A stretch of DNA of 64,000 nucleotides, taken from Sulfurihydrogenibium sp. YO3AOP1 (GTDB lineage Bacteria; Aquificota; Aquificia; Aquificales; Hydrogenothermaceae). Below, piece after piece: positions 33,491 to 43,493 of this stretch. The notes beneath the pieces are model-generated. The model saw only the letters and a program-made list of their open reading frames with translations, made no database searches and was not told where the DNA came from. Numbering within the stretch: position 1 is the stretch's first letter; every line of letters starts with the position of its first letter. The stretch is from assembly GCF_000020325.1 (NCBI RefSeq), contig NC_010730.1:62001-126000 (forward strand), written 5' to 3'. The translations under genes were made by a program, and so were the position numbers.

Positions 33491-35029
33491 TCAATTTGAA
33501 ATCAAAACCGATACTGAATTTTCAAACAAATCTTTTTTTTGAATGATAACTTTTAAGTCTTTAATGTCTTTCAACTCTTCTAAATACTCATCCCTTGTTA
33601 GGATATAAACTCTGCCTGATTTAATAAAATTTTCAACATCTTGCTTAGAGTTTAAAGGAATTATCTTCTTCTTTAAGTAAAAAGAAAAAGCTGGATTGTA
33701 TCGTTTATAATAGCCTACGGGTCTGTCTTTTTCCATGTAATTTAGTATAATTCTAACTGATGAGTATTTGTCAATCTCTGGCAAAATAACTGTGTAAAGT
33801 GTAATGCTCATTGCAACGCTTGAAATAAAAAGAGAAAGAACAACCTTTTTAATATCCTTGAAGTAGATTAAAGCAAACAATCCACCAGCTGCCAAAATAA
33901 GAAAGTAAAAACTGTAATTTGCAAGTAGATATAGATTTTTGTCATTCTTTAATGTTGTGTATAAAACAAAAGGCAGTGATGCTGTAAAGATAAGATAAAA
34001 GATTAAAGAAAATAGATAGTTTCTAATCTTTAAAAGCGTAAGAGATAGAAGTATTGCAAAAGCTGGATATACGGGCACTGTGTAGTTTGGCAGTTTTGTT
34101 TTAGAAATGCTAAAAAATCCTGTGTATATTAATACTATCAGACCTAAGTAAAGGTAATCTGGATTTAGTCTGTTTTTGATAGTCTCTTTGACCGATTGGT
34201 AAGTAAAAATGCTAAATGGAAGCATTCCGATAAGAACGAAAATGATTGTAATTAGAAATATTCCCCCGTGTCCTTCCATTGAGTCTGTAAATCTACTAAT
34301 GTTGTGCTTTAAGAAAAATTCTTTCGTCCATTGAAAGTTTGTTTCTATGCTAACTAATATATACCAAGGAAGAGATATTAAAGCTGTTAAAATTAAACCT
34401 TTATGAAGTTTCAAGCTTTTAATGGCTGATATGCTTTTTTTTACTGAAAATAAAAACGCAAAAATTATAAAAAATGGTAAAACAATCGCAACTATTCCTT
34501 TTGCTAACATCCCAAAGCCAAGGGCTGTGTATAAAGTCCAAAGATATTTTTCTTCTTTGAATTTATAAAAAAGATAAAAATTAAAAAATGCCAAGTTTAT
34601 GAAAAATATCAAATACGGGTCTGGAACTGCCATATGAAATTGAAAAACAAAATGCAGTGATGAAATCAGAACAATGGCTGATAAAATGGCTGTTTTTGTG
34701 CTAAATATTTTTTTTGCAAAGAAGTATGTAATCATTACCGTTAAACTTCCAAAGACTGATGAGAAAAATCTTGCTGAAAATTCACTTACTCCAAAGATAA
34801 GATAAGAAAGCATCATAAAGTAATAATGTAGTGGAGGCTTGTCTGTTCTAAGTTCGTAGTTGAATGTTGGGACAATGAAGTTTTTAGATTCTAACATCTC
34901 TCTTGCACAGGATGCGTTTTTTGCTTCATCAAGACTGAAAATTGATACTCCGCCGATGTTTAAAGAAAATAGAAAAAAAGAAAATAAGCCTATCAATATG
35001 AGATTGTAATCTATTTTTTTAGTATCCAA
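33491..35029 (-). CDS. GT39 (ArnT/PMT-like) membrane glycosyltransferase
   Basis: 512 aa with about 11-12 hydrophobic segments. The early periplasmic loop IFSLDEAKNASCAREMLESKNFIVPTFNYELRTDKPPLHYYFM holds the conserved Asp-Glu and the KPPLHY motif of the PMT_2/ArnT superfamily. Such enzymes move a sugar from a lipid carrier to lipid A or protein. Acceptor and donor cannot be predicted. It is 10 bp upstream of thiL, with which it has no functional link. Confidence 0.85.
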   Translation of the reverse strand: MDTKKIDYNLILIGLFSFFLFSLNIGGVSIFSLDEAKNASCAREMLESKNFIVPTFNYELRTDKPPLHYYFMMLSYLIFGVSEFSARFFSSVFGSLTVMITYFFAKKIFSTKTAILSAIVLISSLHFVFQFHMAVPDPYLIFFINLAFFNFYLFYKFKEEKYLWTLYTALGFGMLAKGIVAIVLPFFIIFAFLFSVKKSISAIKSLKLHKGLILTALISLPWYILVSIETNFQWTKEFFLKHNISRFTDSMEGHGGIFLITIIFVLIGMLPFSIFTYQSVKETIKNRLNPDYLYLGLIVLIYTGFFSISKTKLPNYTVPVYPAFAILLSLTLLKIRNYLFSLIFYLIFTASLPFVLYTTLKNDKNLYLLANYSFYFLILAAGGLFALIYFKDIKKVVLSLFISSVAMSITLYTVILPEIDKYSSVRIILNYMEKDRPVGYYKRYNPAFSFYLKKKIIPLNSKQDVENFIKSGRVYILTRDEYLEELKDIKDLKVIIQKKDLFENSVSVLISN

Positions 35030-35121
35030 ACAAAGGCTCCGGAGAAATCTTTAAAATCTTTGATTTTGAGTTTGGAAGGTATTATAGCATATTTTAAAGA
35101 AAGATAAAAAGTCGCTACAGA

Positions 35122-35312
35122 GGATGTTCTAAAATTCCTGCAGGTTGTATAAATGTATGTGTAAAATAAGTTTTCTTTCCTTGTCATCCTGAGGACTTTT
35201 GTCTGAAGGATCTCCTCTTTTATTGTTATTTGAAAGAAAGAGAAGGACGAAAATGAGATTCTTCGCTTCGCTCAGAATGACGATGTTGGTTTTTGGCAGA
35301 CTCACGGGCAAT
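35122..35312 (+). repeat. Dispersed palindromic repeat, type I, full-length
   Basis: GGATGTTCTAAAATTCCTGC, TGTATGTGTAAAATAAG, GTCATCCTGAGGACTTTTGTC, GAAGGATCTCCTC, a central hairpin, GAGATTCTTCGCTTCG, CAGAATGACGATGTTGG and CAGACTCACG. It spans nearly the whole gap between uvrC and the GT39 gene. Confidence 0.82.
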
Positions 35313-35343
35313 TAATGAATCGTCTTTACTCATTTTTTCTAAG

Positions 35344-37074
35344 CTACAACTTTAAATACTCTTTTATCTTTTGACTTACAGATGTAGGAATTCCAAGCTT
35401 TTTTAACTCTTCGTCGCTTGCCTTTAAAATATTGTCCAATGTTTTATAAGTCCTGTATAAAATTTCCTTTCTTTTTTCACCTATACCTTCAATGTTATCA
35501 AGAACGCTTTTTAAACCTTCCTTTTCTCTTAATTTTCTGTTGTAAGTAATGGCAAATCTATGAGCTTCATCTCTGATTTTTGTAAAGAATTTTAAAAGCT
35601 CTTGATTTTCAAACAATCTAACTTCTTTTCCGTCATCTGTATAGATAATTTCCTCTTTTTTTGCTATCGAGAAGACTCGGAGATTTTCAAGCCCAAGCTC
35701 TTGTCTTACAGCCAATCCTTGGCTTAGCTGACCTTTTCCGCCATCTATTAAAACAAGCTCCGGCGGATTATCCATCTCTTTATATCTTCTAAATCTACGT
35801 GTTAAAACTTCTCTTAATGATGCAAAATCATCTATATAATTAACCGTTCTAACTCTAAACCTTCTGTACTCTTTTTTATTCATGCTTCCATTTTCCCAAA
35901 CAACGCAAGAACCAACGGTAAACTTTCCATCAAGATGGGAAATGTCAAAACATTCTACCCTGTTTGGAAGGCTAAAGCCAAACACTTTTTCAAACTCTGA
36001 TTTAAGATTTTCTATGTTTTCTATGTTTATGTTTCTTTTTATAAAGCCTTCCACCTGCTCTGGCAGAAAAGTAAGTATTTCAACTTCTTTATTTTTTGCT
36101 TTTAAAAGCCATTGTTTTAGATTTTCTAAGTCTTCTAAATCTTTATTTGTGATGATTGTTTTTGGTATGTATGTGTCTTTACTGTAATAATCAGTGATGA
36201 TGGCTGTTTCATTACCTTCTTCAAACTCTTCATTTTGAACCTTCAACTCATCCTTTCCAACTATTCTATTTCCTCTTACGATAATCAGATAAGCTCTACT
36301 TCTTGAAAAGTAAAAAATATCAGCCTCTTCAACGCCAACACCTATAACTTCTTGTTTCTTTATTGTCATCTCAATAGCTTTGATTTGGTCTCTAATGACT
36401 GCTGCTTTCTCAAACATCAGCTTGTTTGTATAGTCATTTACTTTGTCGTAGAGTTCATAAATAACATTTTTAACATTTCCGGATAAGAAAGCTTTAGCAA
36501 CCTTTGCATCTTCCTTGTACTCTTTCATAGATATTTTATCTGCACAAGGACCGGAACAAAGCCCAAGATGGTAATCAAAACATACTAAGCTTCTTTTTGG
36601 CAGTGGGTCGCAGGTTCTTAATTTAAACAGTTTATGAATTAACTCTTTCATAGCTCTTGCAGTTCTTGCAGGAAGAAAAGGTCCGAAATACTCTCCTTTT
36701 ATCTCTCCAAACTTTCTGCTGATTTTAACAGTGGGATACTCCTCATCTGTGATAACAAGCATAGGATAGCTACTTCCTGATTTTAATCTTACATTATATT
36801 TTGGCTTGTACTGTTTGATAAGTTCATTTTCAAGGACGAATGCTTCGTAATCTGATTTTGTTATTATCCATTCTATACTTGAGCTTTCTTTAAAAATTTT
36901 TCTTTCTTTTGGGTCTACTTTTAACTGCTGATAATGATTTTTTAGGCGATTTTTTATATTTACAGCTTTTCCGATGTATACGTATTGCTTTTTACTATCT
37001 TTAAACAGATAAACACCTGGCTCTTCTGGTGCTTTATTTATAAACTCTAACGCCCAATTAAAATTTTTATTCAT
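35344..37074 (-). CDS. uvrC: Excinuclease ABC subunit C
   Basis: 576 aa. Makes both incisions in nucleotide-excision repair. GIY-YIG domain at the N-terminus (EPGVYLFKDSKKQYVYIGKAVNIKNRL), Cys cluster around CDPLPKRSLVCFDYHLGLCSG, UVR motif (FEKAAVIRDQIKAIE), an RNase H-like C-nuclease domain (VECFDISHLDG, LVLIDGGKGQL) and tandem HhH at the end (LDNIEGIGEKRKEIL). Confidence 0.96.
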   Translation of the reverse strand: MNKNFNWALEFINKAPEEPGVYLFKDSKKQYVYIGKAVNIKNRLKNHYQQLKVDPKERKIFKESSSIEWIITKSDYEAFVLENELIKQYKPKYNVRLKSGSSYPMLVITDEEYPTVKISRKFGEIKGEYFGPFLPARTARAMKELIHKLFKLRTCDPLPKRSLVCFDYHLGLCSGPCADKISMKEYKEDAKVAKAFLSGNVKNVIYELYDKVNDYTNKLMFEKAAVIRDQIKAIEMTIKKQEVIGVGVEEADIFYFSRSRAYLIIVRGNRIVGKDELKVQNEEFEEGNETAIITDYYSKDTYIPKTIITNKDLEDLENLKQWLLKAKNKEVEILTFLPEQVEGFIKRNINIENIENLKSEFEKVFGFSLPNRVECFDISHLDGKFTVGSCVVWENGSMNKKEYRRFRVRTVNYIDDFASLREVLTRRFRRYKEMDNPPELVLIDGGKGQLSQGLAVRQELGLENLRVFSIAKKEEIIYTDDGKEVRLFENQELLKFFTKIRDEAHRFAITYNRKLREKEGLKSVLDNIEGIGEKRKEILYRTYKTLDNILKASDEELKKLGIPTSVSQKIKEYLKL

Positions 37075-37280
37075 GATAAATAATTTAACGATTTGGTTTT
37101 AAATAGTCAAGTTGATGCATTAAGGGTGTTGCAAAAAATTTAAGATTTGATATACTATCATTTTGCATTTGTGATAAGAAATACTATTTTTGCGTTTTCT
37201 GTCATCGTATATTAAATATACCAAAATTTTTTAAACTATAAGAGAATAAGTTTTATAATAATTATAGACATGGGAGAAAA

Positions 37281-37342
37281 AAAGAAGGACAGATCAAGTG
37301 TTTGTCATTGGTCTTTTAAGACCGCTGTAGAATGTTTTAGAC
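37281..37342 (+). ncRNA. Truncated bridge-RNA region, copy B
   Basis: Only the target-binding unit remains: the GAAGGACAG strand of the outer stem, left guide TTGTCAT (37302-37308), hairpin GGTCTT/AAGACC, and right guide AGAATG (37329-37334). The 3' strand of the outer stem and the whole donor unit are lost at the IS256 border, so no functional RNA is expected. Confidence 0.6.
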
Positions 37343-38639
37343 GAGACTTGTCAATAATTTTGTGTCTGGATTGAAAACTTTTTATTAAACAATTGTAAAA
37401 TTTCATAAGAGACTCCTTTAAAAGCAGGTATAGGCTTTTTCCATTTTCCATTCTTTAAATTGTCTCTTTGTATAAGCAGATTTATCTCAAGAATGTCCAC
37501 AGATTGAAAATATCCACCTAAATTTATTCTTACCTTTTCTATCATGCTATTAACACTTTCAACTGGATTTGTTGTGTATATGTGCTTTCTTAGATTTTCT
37601 GGATATTTTAAAAAACATAAGTATCTCTCTTTGTTAGATTGAATATGTTTTATAAAGCTTGGATATTTAGACTTAAATCTACCGCATAAATCATCTAATT
37701 TTTCTAATCCATCTTCATAATCTAAGCTGTTTTCTTTTATGTTTTTCAGTTCTTTGTTAAATACTTGTGAATCTTCTTTATCCATCTGATTTCTAACGTT
37801 TCTTTGTAAATGGACTAAACATAGCTGATGGTCTGTATAAGGAAATAGTGTTTCTATGGCTTTTGTTATCCCAGGAAAATCATCACTTACTATAAGCATT
37901 ACCCTTTTTAGTCCTCTATCTATTAAATCATTGAATACTTTTATCCAGTCTGCTTTGTTTTCACTACTGAAAAATGTGTAAAATCCAAATATATCTTTAT
38001 TTCCTTGTAAATCTATTCCAAGAACTACATAGACAGAAGCCTTTCTGATTTTGTTTTTCTCTTTTATATCACAGTGATATGCGTCTATATACAGTACAAA
38101 TGCATCCGATGGAAGCTCTCTTGTTTTAAAATCATTAAGTCTTTCTATAAGCTGTTTTTTGATTGCATCCATATGTTGTTTTGAGTAGTTTAAGCCCAAG
38201 CTTTTTAATGTAGAATCTATCTTGCTTTCTGAGTATCCATTGGATACCAAACTCATAAGAAGGTCTATATAATCTTCATTAACTCTTTTATAAGGGTCAG
38301 GTAATATTTGTGGTCTAAATTTACCCTTTCTATCTCTTGGGACATTTATGTTAAGCTTGAAAGAACCAGTATTTAGGCTTCTTTCATAATATCCGTTTGC
38401 TTTGTTGTCTTCATCATTTTCAAGGAAGAAATTTCTTTCCTGATTCATAATCAGTTCCACAACAGATTCTAAAAGCTTTCTTATACCTATCTTTTCTTCT
38501 TGAGTTGTTATACCGTTTGGGAAAAGTTCTTTTACTAATTCTTCGGTAGATCTGTCTAATATTTTTTCAAAGTATTCTTTCTTATCCATTACTACTCCTC
38601 CTTATAATTTTATTTAGACACAACATTATTTTAACTCCC
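37343..38639 (-). mobile_element. IS256-family insertion sequence, copy B (1,297 bp)
   Basis: Same ends and length as the element at 10190-11486. The flanking octamers differ (TTTTAGAC left, AAAAGATA right), so no target duplication remains. With the 817-bp gap in the surrounding IS110, this suggests recombination between IS256 copies or an IS256-adjacent deletion after insertion. Confidence 0.9.
37351..38589 (-). CDS. IS256-family transposase, copy B
   Basis: 412 aa, full length and intact, with the same D169/D236-237/E344 candidates as copy A. It differs from copy A at four residues (K90, D109, A142, Q146 here). The CTCCTCC ribosome-site region upstream is unchanged. The presence of two near-identical intact copies indicates recent transposition. 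Confidence 0.95.
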   Translation of the reverse strand: MDKKEYFEKILDRSTEELVKELFPNGITTQEEKIGIRKLLESVVELIMNQERNFFLENDEDNKANGYYERSLNTGSFKLNINVPRDRKGKFRPQILPDPYKRVNEDYIDLLMSLVSNGYSESKIDSTLKSLGLNYSKQHMDAIKKQLIERLNDFKTRELPSDAFVLYIDAYHCDIKEKNKIRKASVYVVLGIDLQGNKDIFGFYTFFSSENKADWIKVFNDLIDRGLKRVMLIVSDDFPGITKAIETLFPYTDHQLCLVHLQRNVRNQMDKEDSQVFNKELKNIKENSLDYEDGLEKLDDLCGRFKSKYPSFIKHIQSNKERYLCFLKYPENLRKHIYTTNPVESVNSMIEKVRINLGGYFQSVDILEINLLIQRDNLKNGKWKKPIPAFKGVSYEILQLFNKKFSIQTQNY

Positions 38640-38934
38640 AAAAGATATATCGAGTTTTATAGGAATCAGTCCGGGTATACATGAAAGTGGAACGAGTGTA
38701 AAGAAAAGTGGTTCAATAAAAAAGATGGGAAATCCATATGCAAGGAAAATATTATACATGGCAGCATTATCAGCAATAAGGTTTAACAAATACTGCAGAG
38801 AATTATACGAAAGATTAGTAAGTAAAGGTAAGGCTAAAAAGTTAGCATTAGTGGTTGTAGCACATAAGTTATTAAGGCAAGCATATGGTGTATTAAAAAG
38901 CAGAAGACCATTTGATGAAAATTTTTGCACTTGA
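38640..38934 (+). pseudogene. 3' fragment of IS110 transposase, copy B
   Basis: Continues in frame from KDISSFIGISPGIHESGTSVKKSGSIKKMGNPYARK to the C-terminus FDENFCT, equivalent to roughly the last 98 residues of the transposase. It has no start and no N-terminal catalytic domain. Confidence 0.9.
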
Positions 38935-39082
38935 CATTTAACATAGAACATCCTGAGCGTTAGCGAAGAATCTCCGCCTTTTACCCAATTTCTCATCCGA
39001 AGTATATTATTTATATAATTCAAGAAGATCGCAAACCTTTCGAATTCTCAACCAAAACAAAAAAGATTTGCTATATCAAAAA

Positions 39083-39850
39083 TTATTGAACTGATTTATT
39101 ATTAAATTTTAACAATCTTTTTGCGTTTTCATCGGTAATTTTTTCTAACTCACGTGATGAGATTCCAAGAAGATTTGATACAAACTCTAAAGTGTAAAAT
39201 ATATTTGATGGTTTATTTGGCTTGCCTCTTACTTTTTGCGGAGCTAAAAAAGGACTATCTGTTTCTAATAACAATCTATCTAAAGGAACTTTTTTAGCTA
39301 TTTCTCTCAAATTATCAGCTTTTGGATACGTTATATTTCCTGCAAAAGAGATGTAAAAGCCCATATCTAAAGTTGCTTCCATTAGTCTTAAGCTACCGCC
39401 AAAGCAATGCATTATTCCGCCACTTTCAAATGGTGCATATTCAGATAGTATTCTTTCAGTGTCAGCATCCGCTTCTCTGCTATGAATGATTATTGGAAGT
39501 TTTAACTCTTTTGTAAGTTCTATTTGTAATCTAAAAAATTTTTCTTGTAAATTTTTTGGAGTTTTGTCTCTATAAAAATCTAATCCACATTCTCCAATGG
39601 CTATAACTTTACTGTTGTTTTTATATAGTTTTGCTAAATTTTCTATATCTTTTTCGGATATATCACCTATGTCGTAAGGATGGTATCCTATCGATGCATA
39701 AACATTGTCAAATTTTTTTGTAAATTCTATAGCTTCATAAATCTCCCGTTTATCACAGCCAATGGTGAGCAGGTAGTCCAACCTGCCCACGCTCTCTAAT
39801 ACATCCTCTTTTGAGGAAAGCATATCTAAGTGACAATGGGTGTCTATCAT
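39083..39850 (-). CDS. tatD: TatD-family metal-dependent DNase
   Basis: 255 aa TIM-barrel hydrolase. Metal site HCHLD near the N-terminus, ASIGYHPYD, GECGLDFYRD, IIHSREADADT, MHCFGG and the final LLETDSPFLAP are all present. It lies 4 bp downstream of ftsH on the same strand. Role in DNA repair/turnover is known for some homologues only. Confidence 0.92.
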   Translation of the reverse strand: MIDTHCHLDMLSSKEDVLESVGRLDYLLTIGCDKREIYEAIEFTKKFDNVYASIGYHPYDIGDISEKDIENLAKLYKNNSKVIAIGECGLDFYRDKTPKNLQEKFFRLQIELTKELKLPIIIHSREADADTERILSEYAPFESGGIMHCFGGSLRLMEATLDMGFYISFAGNITYPKADNLREIAKKVPLDRLLLETDSPFLAPQKVRGKPNKPSNIFYTLEFVSNLLGISSRELEKITDENAKRLLKFNNKSVQ

Positions 39851-39854
39851 CTTA

Positions 39855-41753
39855 TTATGCTGGCGCTGGAAGTTCTGCAGGTGGAGTTTCCGAACTTGAA
39901 GAATCTGTTATTGTAACTACGCTTTCAAACTTTCTGCATCTATTTAATACTGGAACACCGTACTCTTTTAAAATCGCAAACATTTCTTCACAAGTTATCG
40001 TTTCCTTATCAAGTAAAAGCTGAACCACCGCCACAACGGCATCCTTATAGCTTTCTATTATGTTTTTAGCTTTTTGATAAGATTCTCTTAATATTTTGTT
40101 TACCTCTTCATCTATTTTTCTTGCAGTTTCTTCACTAATTTCCGGTCCTTGGTTTCCAAAGAAAAATCCACCACTTCTGTTTGTAGAAACGTGTATTGGT
40201 CCTATTTCATCACTCATTCCCCAAGCTGCAACAATCCTATAAGCCAATTCTGTTGCTCTCATTAGGTCATTTTCAGCACCTGTTGTAATTCCATCTTTTC
40301 CATAAAATACCTCTTCTGCTGCTCTTCCTCCAAAAAGCTGTAAGATTCTTGCCATCAGATCTTTTTTAGAGTAGAGATGCTTGTCTTCTTCCGGAAGATT
40401 GACAGTTACACCGAGAGCAGCACCTCTTGGAATTATAGAAACTTTATGCAATGGGTCAGCTTCCTCCAACATTACTCCAACTACTGCATGACCAACTTCA
40501 TGGTATGCTATTTTTTCTTTTTCTTTTTCTGTTATTGCCATTCCCTTTCTTTCTAATCCCATCATAATTCTATCTAATGCATCTTCTAATTCCTGCATGC
40601 CCACTTTTTCTTTATTTCTTCTTGCTGCAAGAAGTGCTGCTTCATTTATAAGGTTTGCAAGGTCTGCACCCGAAAATCCGGGTGTTCCTTTTGCTATTGT
40701 CATTAAATCCACATCTTCGTCAAGTGGTATGTTCTTTTTATTTACGTGAACTTTTAGTATCTCATATCTTCCTTTTACGTCCGGCTTTGGAACAGAAATC
40801 TGTCTGTCAAATCTTCCTGGTCTAAGTAATGCTGGGTCAAGAATATCTGGTCTGTTTGTCGCCGCAATTACTATTATTCCTTCATTTGTATCAAATCCAT
40901 CTAATTCAACAAGTAACTGGTTTAATGTTTGCTCTCTTTCATCATGACCACCACCAAAACCGACACCTGATCTTGCTCTACCTACTGCATCGATCTCATC
41001 TATAAATATTAAACATGGAGCATGTTTTTTTGCAGTTTCAAATAAATCTCTAACTCTTGCAGCACCAACACCAACAAACATCTCAACAAAATCTGACCCT
41101 GATATAGAAATGAAAGGAACGTTAGCTTCCCCGGCTATAGCTTTAGCCAATAATGTTTTACCAACGCCTGGGTCTCCATAGAGTAATATTCCTTTTGGTG
41201 CTCTACCACCAAGTTTTTGATATCTTGATGGGTCTTTAAGATATTCTATTAACTCTTTTACTTCCTCTTTTACTTCATCCATTCCAGCAACATCATCTAG
41301 TTTTACATTAGGCTTTTCTTCTAAATATAGCTTTCCTTTACTTTTTGCAAATGAAAATGCCCTATTTGGACCACCAGACATCTGTCTCATCATAAAAATC
41401 CAAAGACCAATAAAAAGCAGTATTGGCAACCAAGAAACTAATAAAGTTAAAAACCAATTGCTGCTTTCACTTGGTAATACTTTTATCTGCACACCATTTT
41501 CAGATAAAATATCATAAAGTCTTGAATAGCCGGATGGAACTATAGTTTCAACCTTTTTCCCATCTTCTGTAACAGCTATAAGCTCTTCTCCTCTTATTGT
41601 GGCTTCTTTAATATTTTTCTCATTTACCATATTGATGAATTCAGTAAAAGGAACCTTGTTATCAACAAGCTGTTTTGAACCAAACATATTGAAAGCCAAA
41701 ATCATCATAGCACCGATTAAAAACCATATCAATAAACTTCTTGTTAGTTGCAA
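39855..41753 (-). CDS. ftsH: ATP-dependent zinc metalloprotease FtsH
   Basis: 632 aa membrane AAA+ protease. Two TM helices (about 5-25 and 105-125), Walker A GDPGVGKT, Walker [33 protein letters not shown], and zinc site HEVGH. The only in-frame start after a stop is TTG at 41753. A TnpB-like element lies immediately upstream. Restoring the pre-insertion sequence places AAGGAGG 10 nt before this same TTG. Today only AGG sits in that position, so translation may be reduced. Confidence 0.95.
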   Translation of the reverse strand: MQLTRSLLIWFLIGAMMILAFNMFGSKQLVDNKVPFTEFINMVNEKNIKEATIRGEELIAVTEDGKKVETIVPSGYSRLYDILSENGVQIKVLPSESSNWFLTLLVSWLPILLFIGLWIFMMRQMSGGPNRAFSFAKSKGKLYLEEKPNVKLDDVAGMDEVKEEVKELIEYLKDPSRYQKLGGRAPKGILLYGDPGVGKTLLAKAIAGEANVPFISISGSDFVEMFVGVGAARVRDLFETAKKHAPCLIFIDEIDAVGRARSGVGFGGGHDEREQTLNQLLVELDGFDTNEGIIVIAATNRPDILDPALLRPGRFDRQISVPKPDVKGRYEILKVHVNKKNIPLDEDVDLMTIAKGTPGFSGADLANLINEAALLAARRNKEKVGMQELEDALDRIMMGLERKGMAITEKEKEKIAYHEVGHAVVGVMLEEADPLHKVSIIPRGAALGVTVNLPEEDKHLYSKKDLMARILQLFGGRAAEEVFYGKDGITTGAENDLMRATELAYRIVAAWGMSDEIGPIHVSTNRSGGFFFGNQGPEISEETARKIDEEVNKILRESYQKAKNIIESYKDAVVAVVQLLLDKETITCEEMFAILKEYGVPVLNRCRKFESVVTITDSSSSETPPAELPAPA

Positions 41754-41774
41754 CTTTGTACCTGGTCAACCAAA

Positions 41775-43412
41775 CTATGCAAATCTTGCACAGCTTGGGT
41801 TGGGGTATTTGTATTCCGCCTTTTCAGACACTTCCGTCCCCAACAGGCGGTATTTTGGAAGTGTCATAGTCCCTGTCCCAAGTACAGGAGCTAACCTATT
41901 AGCCACTACTGTCCAATCCTTTGAAACGATTACACGCTTCAAAGGAGAAAAATCTCTGTAAGACTTTTCAAGACAGCAGAAGGCTAAGGCTATGGAGAGA
42001 ACTTGCCAGCTTTTATGTCTGCTTGTAGGCAGACCCCTCACCTGTTCCTTCCGTCGGTTGACAGGTTGTCGGGAAGATGACTCACTCTTTCCACTTTCTA
42101 AATATTTCTGCAATGTTTTTAAACTCTTTCTGAGTTTTGCTAATTTACTTTTTAATCCATTTCTCTTATACTCATTCTTCTCTTCTTTTAGATCTTCTTT
42201 TAGTCTTTTAATATCGTCTTCAATTTTTGCTATAGTGTATGATAGAAAGTCAGCATCATTTAATAGTTCTTTGTAATTTTTAGGTAATTTCTCTTTATAT
42301 CCTAATCCTCTTCTTGCTATTACATAAGCTCCTGCTATGTCTTTGTCTATGTTGTATTGTGGTGCATATTTTAGCTTTCCAATTACTGATGTATATGCAG
42401 GATTAACTTTTCTTATTTCTATCCCGTTTCTCTTTGCCAGTATTTCTATTTTGTCTAATAATCTTTTATAGCTCCATTTTTGTAGTCTTCCTCTTAATTT
42501 GGCAAATCCGTCCCCTCTTTTGCCTTTTGGTAGTTTCTTTAAGTTTTCAATAGTAATAGCTTTATTCTCTTCCTTTGCTATCTCTATTATCTTATGTGCT
42601 ATTTGCCATTCTAAATACTGTCTTTTTTCTGAGTTTACTTCTAATAATTCGTTTAAACTAATACTTTGATATTTCTCTAAATTTCCATCTTTACTTGCAA
42701 AAGCTAATGCTAAATGAAATGGATATGCGTTTACATCTATGCCTATTATTCCATTATCTCTTTTAATCGTGATAGGTGGTAGTTTTTCATCGATGGATAT
42801 AAAGGCGTATACATTACCGTTTTTTACTTTTAGTCTGACTGGGTATGGAAACCACTCTCCGTATTTATATGCATTTTCAAGCATAAACATAAACTCTATC
42901 CATTTATCTTTTTCTCTTTTAACGTCTCTAACTACTTTTGCGTAAATATATTGCCTATCTCCTGTGTTTATTCTCAAGTATAACTCATTATTAATCCACT
43001 GAAATCTTAAATTCAGATTTCCTTGTTTAGACTTATCTCCTGTTGAGTATAAATTTCCTTGCCTGCTTTCTTTCCATTTTGTTTTTAATTCCTTTCTTCT
43101 TTTTCCTGTTAAATGGTTTTTCTTTAGTTGTTCAAATGATTTCCTTGAACCAAATATAAGCTTTTTTGGATTTTGTTCTCTTTCTTTGCATGACGTAATT
43201 ATTGACTGTGCTAAAAATATAGCATCATCTGAGTATCTTGTGTTTATGTTAAATAGTCTTGATAATTGCTTTTTTAAATCTTTTCTTTTTTCGCCTTCTA
43301 ATAATCTTTGGTATGCATATCTCATGGCAGATGAAAATCTACACATTAAATCTAATACAATCTCTTTATCTTGCATATTTTGGAATTCAAGTAAGCATTG
43401 CAGAGTTATCAT
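41775..43412 (-). CDS. TnpB-like RuvC-domain protein (IS605 OrfB family) lacking the zinc ribbon
   Basis: 545 aa. RuvC residues are likely D226 (GIIGIDVNAYP), E289 (AITIENLKKL) and D358 (YNIDKDIAGAYVIARRGLG). TnpB proteins usually have two CxxC pairs between the second and third residues; here there is no Cys at all in 290-358. A charged coiled coil (about 395-450) and a 90-residue tail encoded by GC-richer DNA follow. That tail overlaps a predicted RNA pseudoknot. Known TnpBs are RNA-guided nucleases; activity here is uncertain. Confidence 0.82.
   Translation of the reverse strand: MITLQCLLEFQNMQDKEIVLDLMCRFSSAMRYAYQRLLEGEKRKDLKKQLSRLFNINTRYSDDAIFLAQSIITSCKEREQNPKKLIFGSRKSFEQLKKNHLTGKRRKELKTKWKESRQGNLYSTGDKSKQGNLNLRFQWINNELYLRINTGDRQYIYAKVVRDVKREKDKWIEFMFMLENAYKYGEWFPYPVRLKVKNGNVYAFISIDEKLPPITIKRDNGIIGIDVNAYPFHLALAFASKDGNLEKYQSISLNELLEVNSEKRQYLEWQIAHKIIEIAKEENKAITIENLKKLPKGKRGDGFAKLRGRLQKWSYKRLLDKIEILAKRNGIEIRKVNPAYTSVIGKLKYAPQYNIDKDIAGAYVIARRGLGYKEKLPKNYKELLNDADFLSYTIAKIEDDIKRLKEDLKEEKNEYKRNGLKSKLAKLRKSLKTLQKYLESGKSESSSRQPVNRRKEQVRGLPTSRHKSWQVLSIALAFCCLEKSYRDFSPLKRVIVSKDWTVVANRLAPVLGTGTMTLPKYRLLGTEVSEKAEYKYPNPSCARFA
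41816..41888 (-). ncRNA. Possible omega-RNA-like pseudoknot at the 3' end of the tnpB-like gene
   Basis: On the minus strand GACACTTCC (41865-41857) pairs with GGAAGTGTC (41835-41827). CCGCC (41850-41846), inside that loop, pairs with GGCGG (41820-41816) beyond it, an H-type pseudoknot with 9- and 5-bp perfect stems. A hairpin CCTGT/ACAGG (41888-41872) lies just 5' of it. Right-end guide RNAs of TnpB elements are transcribed from this place and contain a pseudoknot. The pairing is seen; the RNA is inferred. Confidence 0.45.
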
Positions 43413-43493
43413 TTCTCAATCTCTCTCTTTTTTATTATTTACAACTTACACTTTTTGTTTTTGTATTTTTGTTATACATCTTTTTATACTTTT

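Larger units (their letters stand above)
37203..38951 (+). mobile_element. IS110-family element, copy B, internally deleted and carrying IS256
   Basis: The left end is CATCGTATATTAAATATACC; the right end is TTGACATTTAACATAGAACAT, followed by CCTGAGCGTTAGCG. The bridge-RNA region is kept only to the TTTTAGAC at about 37342. IS256 follows directly, and IS110 sequence resumes at a point equivalent to base 51125 of copy C. About 817 bp of IS110 is missing. The left flank (TTTTCTGTCAT) is not an obvious repeat, but the right flank is half of an inverted type II repeat. Confidence 0.85.

Noticed and set aside
35129-35311. Minus-strand open frame of 60 codons
   Set aside because: It lies wholly within a type I palindromic repeat and has no ribosome site or recognisable protein.
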